Shown: in pieces, positions 57,814 through 64,000 of the stretch
How the letters are laid out: every line of letters starts with the position of its first letter
How positions within the stretch are numbered: position 1 is the stretch's first letter
From: JANQQN01 sp964519665
GTDB taxonomy: Bacteria > Myxococcota > Kuafuiibacteriia > Kuafuiibacteriales > Kuafuiibacteriaceae
Length of the DNA stretch: 64,000 nt
Assembly (NCBI GenBank): GCA_964519665.1
Contig: CAZFIV010000001.1
Coordinates: forward strand, 124,001 to 188,000
Direction: 5' to 3'
Notes under the pieces: generated by a model
What the model was told of the DNA's origin: nothing
The model's database searches: none
Seen by the model: the letters and a program-made list of their open reading frames with translations, nothing else
Program-made: the position numbers and the translations under genes

Positions 57814-60336
57814 ATGGCTTCGGAGCGCCGATTCGCCCTTCTGGGCCCGCTTCCATCGGGGGTCCCGACGCGCGCCTTTCTCGGAGTCGAGCTGGTCGAC
57901 GAGGTTCCCTCCCCGGAACGTCCGATCGTCGCGGTCTGGATCCCGGACGAAGTGCTCGAAGACGACCGGCAGCTCGCGCGCCTTCAACGGGAAACCTCGG
58001 TCGTGGTTCGCTTGCAGCATCCGAATCTGATCGGGGTCCACGGCCTCGTTCGGTCGGACGCGGGCTGGGCGCGGCTCGTGGACTTTGTCGACGGCGAGCC
58101 GTTGTCGCGCGTTCTTACCCAAGCCGCCGCGAGTGGCCACGTGCTGCCCCCCGCCTTTGCCGCCCGGATCGTCACCGAGGTTTGCGAGGGCGTCAGTCAT
58201 GCCCATCAGGAGGGATTGAATCGATTCAACGGCCGCGCCATCGTGCATGGTGGCCTGCGCCCCGATACCCTCCTTTTGGGCTTCGACGGCTTGATTCGGG
58301 TCACCGGCTATGGCGCGGCGGTGCTCGCGCCGAACCAAAGCGATGGCTGGCATCCTCAGACGTCGGGGTATCTGGCGCCCGAGCAAGTGTTGGGAGGCCG
58401 GGCGACCGGCAGCTTGACCACCGACGTATACGCCATCGGAGCCGTGCTCTACGCGCTCCTATCGGGGCGAGCGCCCTTTCACGACGCCGACGATCTCGAA
58501 AACGCGATCCTGGCCCAAAAAGCGCCCGTGGTGGGCGAAGGAGAGTTCGCCCGCCGGTTAGGGCAGGTGGCCGCGCGCGCGATGGCGAAGCGAGGGCCAG
58601 AGCGGTTCGCCAGCGTCGATGCGCTGCGGACCGAGATTCTACAGGCGGTGGCCGAATCCGAGCAGGACCTACCCAGCGCCGCGGCGATGTCCGCCTTCGT
58701 AGAGGCGCTCATTCCGCCGGACAGTGCCGAACGCCAGGAACGCGCCGAGCTGCTCGTGAAGGTCCACCATATCGAATCGATCACCGTCCTGACCGGGCCG
58801 ACGGTCGTGCCTCGGCTGAGCTCCGCGTTTTCCGAGCCGGGGTCGGAACCCGGTCCGTCGGGCCCGGCCACCGAGGCTCCCCCCGCCGATACCGAACCGG
58901 TCGCCTCCGAGCCTGGAGCGGTCGCCTCCGAGCCGGGAGCGGTCGCTTCCGAGCCGGGAGCGGTCGCCTCCGAGCCGGGAGCGGTCGCTTCCGAGGAGAC
59001 CTTCATCGGTCCGATGCCGCTACCGGCTCCCGCCGACCGTGCGGATACGTTGGTCGACCCGCCGCAAGACGTTGAAGTCGAGCCGACCGCAAACGACGAG
59101 CAGCCGGGCTCGTCGGAACCGGCTTCCGACGAATCGAGCTCGACCGACGGTGAGCCGGACGCCTCTACGGTCGCCACCGAATCGGCCGCTGAAGCGCCGA
59201 CCTCGTCAACCGCTGACACCCCGGCGACGGGCCCCGATGAGCCGACCGAGCCGGACGATACGCAAAGAGAGGCGTCGCTTTACGTAGACGACCTGCTCGA
59301 GCCGGGTTCGGCGGCGCCCCGGGCGCACGTCGACGATACCGAGGCGGGACGGGCCGCGGAGGCCGACGTATCAGAGGTCGACAACGACGGCGCGGTCACT
59401 GAGCAGGATCCGGCAACGAGTCCGGTGTCCGGGTCGTCGGCCACTATCGGGGAACCGTACCCGGTTCGGGTTCAGGTGCCGCCCATGCCGCCACGGGTGG
59501 TTCCGAAGTCCAACCCTGGCAATCCAGTGGAGCCGATCGACGATGCGCTCCTATCGAACCGGCCGGTTCAGGGCCTGTCTCCGGCTGCGGGTAAGCCGGC
59601 GGCCGAGGAAGGCGCTCGGGTGATCACCCAGTTCAATCGACGGTCCGGCGACGCTTCCCTGCTGACCTTCGCGCTGGTGGTGCTGCTCGCAGCCGCGGTG
59701 ATTGCCTTCATCGTGCTCTTCCCCAAGGCGCCGCCCGCCGAGCTCGTAGAGGGTGCAGATAAGGGCATCGGAAATACCGACCCGGTTATCCTGATCCCAC
59801 CCGCGGCCGGATCTACGGTCGCTCAGCCCGCGGCTCGTTCCCCGAGCTCTCAGGGCGCGGCGTCAGGACCCGCGGTGGATGAACCTCAACCCGGTGCGCC
59901 GCCCCCGCCGCCCAGCGATATGCGGGGGCGAGTCAAGATCCGGACGGATCCTCGGGTTACGGTCTTGGTGGGGGACCAGGACCATGGGTCCACGCCGGTC
60001 ACCCTCGAGCTCCCCGAGGGCCGCCATCGAGTTCGATTGGTCAATCGCCGGGCAGGCATTCAGACTTTTCGAACAGCTCAGGTTCGTTCGGGACAGACCA
60101 TTCGGTGGGATATCGCCTTCGGGAAATGCCGCCTTCGCGTCGAAGCCCCCGCCGGCGCGGAGATCAAGCTCAACGGGAAGGCCCTCGGTACGGCCCCGAT
60201 CGACGAGATGATGGTCTACGAGGGGTCGTACCTGCTGCGGGTCGACTATCACGGCGCCGTGTGGACGGAGCGATTCCGGGCGCCCGCGGGCGGCCGGCTT
60301 CGCTTCACGGTGCGTTTGAAAGACGCCCCCCGATAA
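57814..60336 (+). CDS. Membrane-anchored pseudokinase with PEGA-like C-terminal domain
   Basis: An 840-residue protein of Ser/Thr-kinase architecture that has lost catalysis. The beta3 Lys is Trp42 (AVWIP), the HRD loop reads HGGLRPDTLL (145-154), and DFG reads TGYG (164-167); the APE (LAPEQ) and the later folding residues are kept. A linker (about 345-610) contains four VASEPGA repeats, followed by a membrane helix (about 617-638) and a C-terminal part with PEGA-like repeats (RVKIRTDPRVTVLVGDQDHG, GQTIRWDIAFGKC). The PEGA part should be extracytoplasmic. ATG 57814. It may scaffold or regulate another kinase. Confidence 0.85.
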   Translation: MASERRFALLGPLPSGVPTRAFLGVELVDEVPSPERPIVAVWIPDEVLEDDRQLARLQRETSVVVRLQHPNLIGVHGLVRSDAGWARLVDFVDGEPLSRVLTQAAASGHVLPPAFAARIVTEVCEGVSHAHQEGLNRFNGRAIVHGGLRPDTLLLGFDGLIRVTGYGAAVLAPNQSDGWHPQTSGYLAPEQVLGGRATGSLTTDVYAIGAVLYALLSGRAPFHDADDLENAILAQKAPVVGEGEFARRLGQVAARAMAKRGPERFASVDALRTEILQAVAESEQDLPSAAAMSAFVEALIPPDSAERQERAELLVKVHHIESITVLTGPTVVPRLSSAFSEPGSEPGPSGPATEAPPADTEPVASEPGAVASEPGAVASEPGAVASEPGAVASEETFIGPMPLPAPADRADTLVDPPQDVEVEPTANDEQPGSSEPASDESSSTDGEPDASTVATESAAEAPTSSTADTPATGPDEPTEPDDTQREASLYVDDLLEPGSAAPRAHVDDTEAGRAAEADVSEVDNDGAVTEQDPATSPVSGSSATIGEPYPVRVQVPPMPPRVVPKSNPGNPVEPIDDALLSNRPVQGLSPAAGKPAAEEGARVITQFNRRSGDASLLTFALVVLLAAAVIAFIVLFPKAPPAELVEGADKGIGNTDPVILIPPAAGSTVAQPAARSPSSQGAASGPAVDEPQPGAPPPPPSDMRGRVKIRTDPRVTVLVGDQDHGSTPVTLELPEGRHRVRLVNRRAGIQTFRTAQVRSGQTIRWDIAFGKCRLRVEAPAGAEIKLNGKALGTAPIDEMMVYEGSYLLRVDYHGAVWTERFRAPAGGRLRFTVRLKDAPR
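58900..58995 (+). repeat. In-frame 21-bp tandem repeat coding VASEPGA
   Basis: Four copies of the 21-bp unit start at 58900, 58921, 58942 and 58963 and a partial copy follows to 58995. They differ only by cct/ccg and gcc/gct third positions and code VASEPGA each time. The array lies in the pseudokinase linker. Confidence 0.9.
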
Positions 60337-62115
60337 TCAGAACGCGGCGTAAATGAGGGCGATGCGCGCGTCCAGGCCCACCTGGTCGCGGTCAATGGCA
60401 GGGTCATCGAACGGTTCGTCGATGACGTTTTCAACCGAAAGCGCAACCGACAGACCATAGTCGAGGCGAGCGCCGCCCATGATGCCGAGCCGAATGGGGG
60501 CCCCCGGGTCGCTCCCCGAAGAAGCCGATGACCAAACCCGGAGCGGGTCGGTCATCCATCGGGCGTGGGCTTCGATGAATCCTCGGTCCGACCCGAAGTC
60601 GTATCGAATGCTCACCAGGCCTCGCAAATTGGCGGTCGCTGGAAGTTCAGCGTCGAGCGTGGAATCGCCGCCTCGCAGCTCTTCGGCCCAGCCCGCGGCG
60701 ACGCTGATATCGAGGTTGGACGTCGGGCGCAACTGAAGCTGCGCTTCCACACCCAGCACTTCGTTCCGAAGAGCGTTGCGGTCGGTCGAAACCAATGCCG
60801 CTCGGGGCCAGAGGTCGTCCACCCGTTGAAAGAACCCAAGCAGCCGGAGAGCCCCGAATCGCCCGGTCCAGGTAGGCCCGACCTCCGCCGTCCAACTCGT
60901 TTCTTCCGGGAGGTCGGCGTCGATCGCGGGCAGGTGCCACGATTGTGGAACGAAGGCTCCCCGTCGGGCCGCCAGCCGCCAGCCCAGGCCCCCGGCAACC
61001 GGTCCGTCGGCTTCGAACACGAACGTGGGCCGCAACGACTCGACACGGGCGCCGCTGGACGACGACACCGAGCCCCACAGCAGGCGGGCCCGCAGGCGAA
61101 CGTTGAGCCGACGATGTGAGTAGGAGGCTCCGACCCAGGGCTCCGCCCGCCGCATCCGTCCGTCGTCGCTGGCGAAGGTTTGCTCATCGATCTGGCCGAA
61201 AATGCCGAAAGACAATCGCCACCGTTCGGAGACCTCGATGCGGCTCTCTGCGCGTCCTTGAAACCTGTGCGTGGCTCGGGGGCGATCATCGACGAACTCG
61301 TCCCGCAGGTACCCGAGCTGTACTTCGAGATGGGTGTCGCTCCATCGAAGATACGCGAGACCGTGGTCGATGCGTTCCTGCCGCTGAGGGTTCGGCCCTC
61401 CGATTCGACTGCTCTGGCGCCGGTTCCAATCGAATCCCAGCGACAAGCGACGATCGAACTCGAACGCGCGAAGATACGCCGACCACTGCTCGCCCAGCCG
61501 GTCTCCGTCCTCGGCTCCATCGTCTGACTGAAGACGAAGGGTGGGCAAGGTCTGAAAGTGTCCGCCGACGATGATGCCGCGGCGGGGCGCTCCGCCGCCG
61601 ACGAGAGCGTGTGCGGTGAGGCTCCGATCGGCGCTCCGGGTTACGGCGGACACCGTGCCGGCCCAACCGTCGATGCTCGGGACCGGCCCGTCGAGGTCCA
61701 ACTGGGCCCCGAGGGCTCCGGGCGGTTGGGCGGTGCGCCATCGGGCTTCGCCAACGACGGTCGGCGCGAGCCCCAGCCATCCGTCCTGGAGTCGTTCGGA
61801 ACCATGGGTGGCCGGCAGTCGGATTCCGTCCCGGGTGAGGATAAAGCGGTCGCGCCCTCGAAAGGTTCGAAACAGGGTGGGTAGGCTGTCGAGGGCCTGG
61901 GCGACGTTTCGCGCGAGCGTGGGAGGGAGGTGATCCGAGAACGCCGAGTCGAGGTCACGCTCCCCCCGCTCTTCGGACGGGACCGCCACCGAGCTGGTGA
62001 GGGCCGCCAGCAAGGCCAGCTCTTCTTCCGTCAACGGGGCGGCTTCGGGCGCGAACGGCGGGTCGACAGGCGCAGCGAAGCAGGTCGCCCACAGGACTAC
62101 TCCGGCCAGCGACAC
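60337..62115 (-). CDS. TonB-dependent-receptor-like outer-membrane barrel
   Basis: A 592-residue protein with a signal peptide (hydrophobic about 3-15, ending CFAAP). A short plug-like region of about 130 residues (NVAQALDSLPTLFRTFRGRD, with GIRLPATHGSERLQ) precedes a barrel of alternating strands ending in the typical aromatic C-terminus (ALIYAAF). The total is shorter than full TonB receptors (about 650-750), and I see no clear TonB box, so it may be a receptor with reduced plug or a related porin. It abuts the pseudokinase stop with no gap. GTG 62115 start. Confidence 0.75.
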   Translation of the reverse strand: MSLAGVVLWATCFAAPVDPPFAPEAAPLTEEELALLAALTSSVAVPSEERGERDLDSAFSDHLPPTLARNVAQALDSLPTLFRTFRGRDRFILTRDGIRLPATHGSERLQDGWLGLAPTVVGEARWRTAQPPGALGAQLDLDGPVPSIDGWAGTVSAVTRSADRSLTAHALVGGGAPRRGIIVGGHFQTLPTLRLQSDDGAEDGDRLGEQWSAYLRAFEFDRRLSLGFDWNRRQSSRIGGPNPQRQERIDHGLAYLRWSDTHLEVQLGYLRDEFVDDRPRATHRFQGRAESRIEVSERWRLSFGIFGQIDEQTFASDDGRMRRAEPWVGASYSHRRLNVRLRARLLWGSVSSSSGARVESLRPTFVFEADGPVAGGLGWRLAARRGAFVPQSWHLPAIDADLPEETSWTAEVGPTWTGRFGALRLLGFFQRVDDLWPRAALVSTDRNALRNEVLGVEAQLQLRPTSNLDISVAAGWAEELRGGDSTLDAELPATANLRGLVSIRYDFGSDRGFIEAHARWMTDPLRVWSSASSGSDPGAPIRLGIMGGARLDYGLSVALSVENVIDEPFDDPAIDRDQVGLDARIALIYAAF

Positions 62116-62168
62116 CGACGCGTATCATAGTCGGACCTCGGTAAAGGTGCGATGGGTTGATTTTATCC

Positions 62169-62197
62169 TTGGCAAGTTGGGGGGACACAGATATGAC
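62169..62197 (+). promoter_or_regulatory. Sigma-70 promoter of tRNA-Phe
   Basis: TTGGCA (62169-62174) matches the -35 consensus at five of six, TATGAC (62192-62197) the -10 at four of six, with 17 bp between. The tRNA starts at 62211, 13 bp after the -10 element. Confidence 0.6.
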
Positions 62198-62210
62198 CGG
62201 CGCCCCCAAC

Positions 62211-62283
62211 GCCCAGTTAGCTCAGTTGGTAGAGCAGTGGACTGAAAATCCGCGTGTCCCTGGTTCGAGTCCGGGACTGGGCA
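62211..62283 (+). tRNA. tRNA-Phe (GAA)
   Basis: A 73-nt cloverleaf. The acceptor arm is GCCCAGT/ACTGGGC with A as discriminator, the D-arm GCTC-GAGC, the anticodon arm GTGGA-CTGAAAA-TCCGC with GAA at loop centre, and the T-arm CCTGG-TTCGAGT-CCGGG. The 3' CCA is not encoded (next bases ACC), so CCA must be added by nucleotidyltransferase. Confidence 0.95.
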
Positions 62284-62306
62284 ACCTCCTGTCGCGTTCG
62301 CCTAGC

Positions 62307-62969
62307 TTATCGGCGCTTGCGAAGACACAGCAATTGAATCGCTGCCGTTGCCCCGGTCGACGTTCGGACTCTTCGCTCGGCGTGAGCGAACGTGAATCGG
62401 CTCGCGGCCTGCACGAAGGCGGGCAGGTTGATTCGACCCGGGTCGGCGACCCAGGCGACCCCTTCGGGCGGAACCAACACCGCGAGGGCGTGAACCAGCG
62501 AGTCGACGTTTCGTCGCTCGTAGAGCACGTCGGCAGCCAGAATCGTCGAGGCGCTCTGCGAGGGTTCCGCGCGTCGCCAATCGAGCCTCTCAACGTCGAT
62601 CTCGACCTGATTCTCGGCTGCGTTGGCTCGGATGTACGCCAGCGCGTCATCGTCCCAATCGGTCGCGCGAACCCGCCCTCCGGCTCGAGCCGCCACCACG
62701 CTGACGAGGCCCAGGCCCGCGCCCAGTTCGAGCACGCTCCGACCCTCGACCGCGATCAGACCCTCGTCGATGGCCTCGGCCATCGCGATGGCCGAAGGCC
62801 ATAGGTCGGCCCAGTACGGCATCTTGTCATCCGGGTCGGGAGGCGCTTCCGCGAGGCGGTCGAGCATCGCGTCCGTCCCGATCGGGACCCACAGGCCGAC
62901 CGTCCCTCTCGAGAGCGGGACCGACGTCTTACGCGGTCCGTGCGGCAACCCGAGGGCGTCGTCGGTCAT
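62307..62969 (-). CDS. Class I SAM-dependent methyltransferase
   Basis: A 220-residue protein with the Rossmann methyltransferase core. Motif I is VLELGAGLGLVSVVAA, the acidic second strand ATDWDDDALAYIRANA, then the motif IV-like LAADVLYERRNVD. The PYWADLWPSAIAMAEAI block before motif I is shared by the protein-Lys/His-type METTL/ETFB family of methyltransferases (YWADLWP/S). A protein or small-molecule target is likely; none can be named. It starts at ATG 62969. It converges on the tRNA-Phe gene from the opposite side. Confidence 0.83.
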   Translation of the reverse strand: MTDDALGLPHGPRKTSVPLSRGTVGLWVPIGTDAMLDRLAEAPPDPDDKMPYWADLWPSAIAMAEAIDEGLIAVEGRSVLELGAGLGLVSVVAARAGGRVRATDWDDDALAYIRANAAENQVEIDVERLDWRRAEPSQSASTILAADVLYERRNVDSLVHALAVLVPPEGVAWVADPGRINLPAFVQAASRFTFAHAERRVRTSTGATAAIQLLCLRKRR

Positions 62970-63135
62970 CGCAGCCAGGCATGACCGATTCGTTGCTGGC
63001 GCTCCATCCGTCGGCCCACAGGACTCGATCCCGGTTGTGTCAGATTAAGGCGCGGCTCAGGTGGAGGCGCGGTGTTCTGCTTCTCGGGTGCCGGTTCGTC
63101 GCCGATGCGGGCGCTCCACACGTCGACCGTCGGAT

Positions 63136-63234
63136 TCATGTACGCGAACCATATGCGCGAACCATGTGCGCGAACCCAAGGAACAGAAGCAGGGCGATGA
63201 GCACCATGGCGGGCCACCAGGTAAACGCTCCCAA
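63136..63234 (-). CDS. Possible 32-residue single-helix membrane peptide
   Basis: A short minus-strand frame from TTG 63234 (or ATG 63207) to TGA. It codes an aromatic WWP segment, then a hydrophobic helix AMVLIALLLFLGFAHMV, then a basic RAYGSRT end, the look of a small inner-membrane peptide. No ribosome binding site is clear. The coding DNA holds an imperfect 13-bp tandem repeat near 63144-63175. It could be chance in a 350-bp gap with no other gene. Confidence 0.25.
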   Translation of the reverse strand: MGAFTWWPAMVLIALLLFLGFAHMVRAYGSRT

Positions 63235-63263
63235 ACGGAACGCCCAGCGTCGGTGCGGAATCT

Positions 63264-63281
63264 ATCTACTCATCAGTAGAT
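63264..63281. promoter_or_regulatory. 18-bp ATCTACT-N4-AGTAGAT palindrome
   Basis: ATCTACT (63264-63270) and AGTAGAT (63275-63281) are perfect inverted halves with a CATC spacer. It lies 45 bp before the ATG of the right-edge gene. Either an operator or a small hairpin; AT-richer than the surroundings. Confidence 0.4.
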
Positions 63282-63326
63282 CGTCAAACGCTGTAACCGA
63301 AGCGGATGTCGCGGGCTCCAACGCGT

Positions 63327-64000
63327 ATGAGCATTGAAACGGATGTCGAATGGGCGGAACTCGGGACCGTCCCGCCTGGTGAGCTGACCGAGGCGCGTCT
63401 CCTGGCTCACTGGGCCGTCCAGGCGATCGCGCCGGTGAGCTCCCAATTGGTCCCCGCCCAACCCGACTACGGACATACGGCGCTCGAGTGGCTCGCTGAT
63501 CCGATGATGCTGGTAACGCGGCGAGTGGACCGGGGGCGGCCGTTCCGCTTGGGACTCCAGATTTCGGATTTGACCTTGGCCCTGATAGACGAAAACGACG
63601 CCGTCGAGCAGACCTTCGGGCTCATCGGTCAGACCCTAGACGACGGTCTCAAGTGGGTCTCCGCGCGGGTCGAAGAGAGGCTGAGCGCCCCGCTCGCCGA
63701 ACCCCTCGCCCTGGTCGGCTATTCGATGCAAGGCCACCCGGTCAAGGATGGCTCGGCCTTCTCGACGCCGGCCGTCCCCGGTGCCCTGGCCGAGTTGGAG
63801 CGGTGGTATCGCAACGGCTTTCGGATGCTCGAATCCGTGCGCGCGGTAACGCCGGATGCGTCCGAAGTGCGAACCTGGCCGCACCATTTCGACGTCGCGA
63901 CCCTGGCGACGCTGGACGGACCGGAAGTCGACGCTGAGCAAGCGCGGTCGCTGGGGTTCGGGATGTCGCCCGGCGACGACAGTTATCCCGAACCATACTG
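63327..64000 (+). CDS. Conserved-looking hypothetical protein (cut by right edge)
   Basis: An open frame of at least 224 codons from ATG 63327 to the window end, with no stop. The N-terminal part is helical, with WAVQAIAPVSSQLVPAQPDYGHTALEWL near residues 28-55 (as QLVPAQPDYGHTALEWL). Near the C-terminal end of the visible part are WPHHFDVATLATLDG and GFGMSPGDDSYPEPY, which look like conserved ligand-binding blocks, but I cannot name the family. No signal peptide. A palindrome lies upstream, and the start is plausible but has no ribosome binding site. Confidence 0.65.
   Translation, partial: MSIETDVEWAELGTVPPGELTEARLLAHWAVQAIAPVSSQLVPAQPDYGHTALEWLADPMMLVTRRVDRGRPFRLGLQISDLTLALIDENDAVEQTFGLIGQTLDDGLKWVSARVEERLSAPLAEPLALVGYSMQGHPVKDGSAFSTPAVPGALAELERWYRNGFRMLESVRAVTPDASEVRTWPHHFDVATLATLDGPEVDAEQARSLGFGMSPGDDSYPEPY

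Noticed and set aside
57404..59075. A long plus-strand frame across the LpoB-like and pseudokinase region
   Set aside because: It is Arg-rich antisense or out-of-frame reading over two recognisable genes (lipobox and LpoB fold on the minus strand; kinase fold in another plus frame).
1..64000. CRISPR arrays, prophage, transposase or integrase genes
   Set aside because: I found no regular spaced repeats, no terminal inverted repeats with a transposase, and no phage structural genes; all tandem repeats are in-frame coding repeats.

Overview
This 64 kb window is high-GC chromosomal DNA from a predatory- or soil-type Gram-negative bacterium, most likely Myxococcota or a related former deltaproteobacterial lineage. 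The pointers are Hanks-type Ser/Thr kinases with long Pro/Glu- or repeat-rich juxtamembrane regions, a DUF4398 lipoprotein next to a thrombospondin-type-3/OmpA lipoprotein, an ASH 'choice-of-anchor' lipoprotein, many other lipoproteins, a zf-HC2 anti-sigma factor paired with an ECF sigma factor, and frequent GTG/TTG starts. The phylum is inferred from gene content only. I see no rRNA, phage, IS element, CRISPR array or plasmid genes, so this looks like core plus lineage-specific chromosome.

Layout. 1-7.8 kb: the start of a lipoprotein alpha/beta hydrolase cut by the left edge, an M50 membrane protease, a tail-anchored Ser/Thr kinase with a tandem ERADRP repeat, a small membrane protein, an M1 aminopeptidase and an Ala/Pro-rich hypothetical protein. 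7.9-14.2 kb: HrpB helicase, a 3'(2'),5'-bisphosphate nucleotidase-like phosphatase, a rhomboid protease with extra domains and a DUF1460 amidase-like protein. 14.3-19.7 kb: envelope genes (membrane protein, repeat-bearing DUF4398 lipoprotein, TSP3-OmpA lipoprotein), oligoribonuclease, an ASH-domain lipoprotein and a molybdopterin oxidoreductase. 19.8-25 kb: MATE transporter, NAGPA-type phosphodiester glycosidase, SppA and an APH-like phosphotransferase.

25-30.1 kb is the clearest metabolic unit: metY-metX-thrA, with ATGA coupling between metX and thrA. It covers aspartate phosphorylation, homoserine formation, O-acylation and sulfhydrylation to homocysteine; asd is absent. Its 5' leader carries a strong intrinsic terminator and an upstream segment that can pair with the terminator's 5' arm, which looks like transcription attenuation. 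30.1-38.3 kb holds a GH31 glucosidase, a VanX-like dipeptidase overlapping a MogA/MoaB protein, an NrsF-like membrane protein, about 800 bp without a clear gene, a CaCA exchanger, PepQ and a nitrilase.

38.4-46.4 kb is a tight six-gene plus-strand run: glycogen-debranching enzyme, aquaporin, two-domain VOC lipoprotein, a large MGH1/GH63-like glucosidase, an SDR glucose dehydrogenase and NAD(P)H-hydrate epimerase. It faces a minus-strand pair (SDR and GMC oxidoreductase) lying behind an ECF sigma/anti-sigma pair. Together they suggest stress-controlled release and oxidation of a glucose-containing storage compound or osmolyte; this is inference. 50-57 kb: a polytopic membrane protein, a LuxR-type regulator with a palindrome before its start, an NhaC antiporter with an exported N-terminal domain, and an MBL-fold enzyme with an internal winged-helix-like segment. 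57-62 kb: an LpoB-like lipoprotein, a large pseudokinase lacking the catalytic residues and ending in a PEGA-like region, and a short TonB-receptor-like barrel. 62-64 kb: tRNA-Phe with a recognisable promoter, a methyltransferase, a possible tiny membrane ORF, and a gene of unknown function cut by the right edge.
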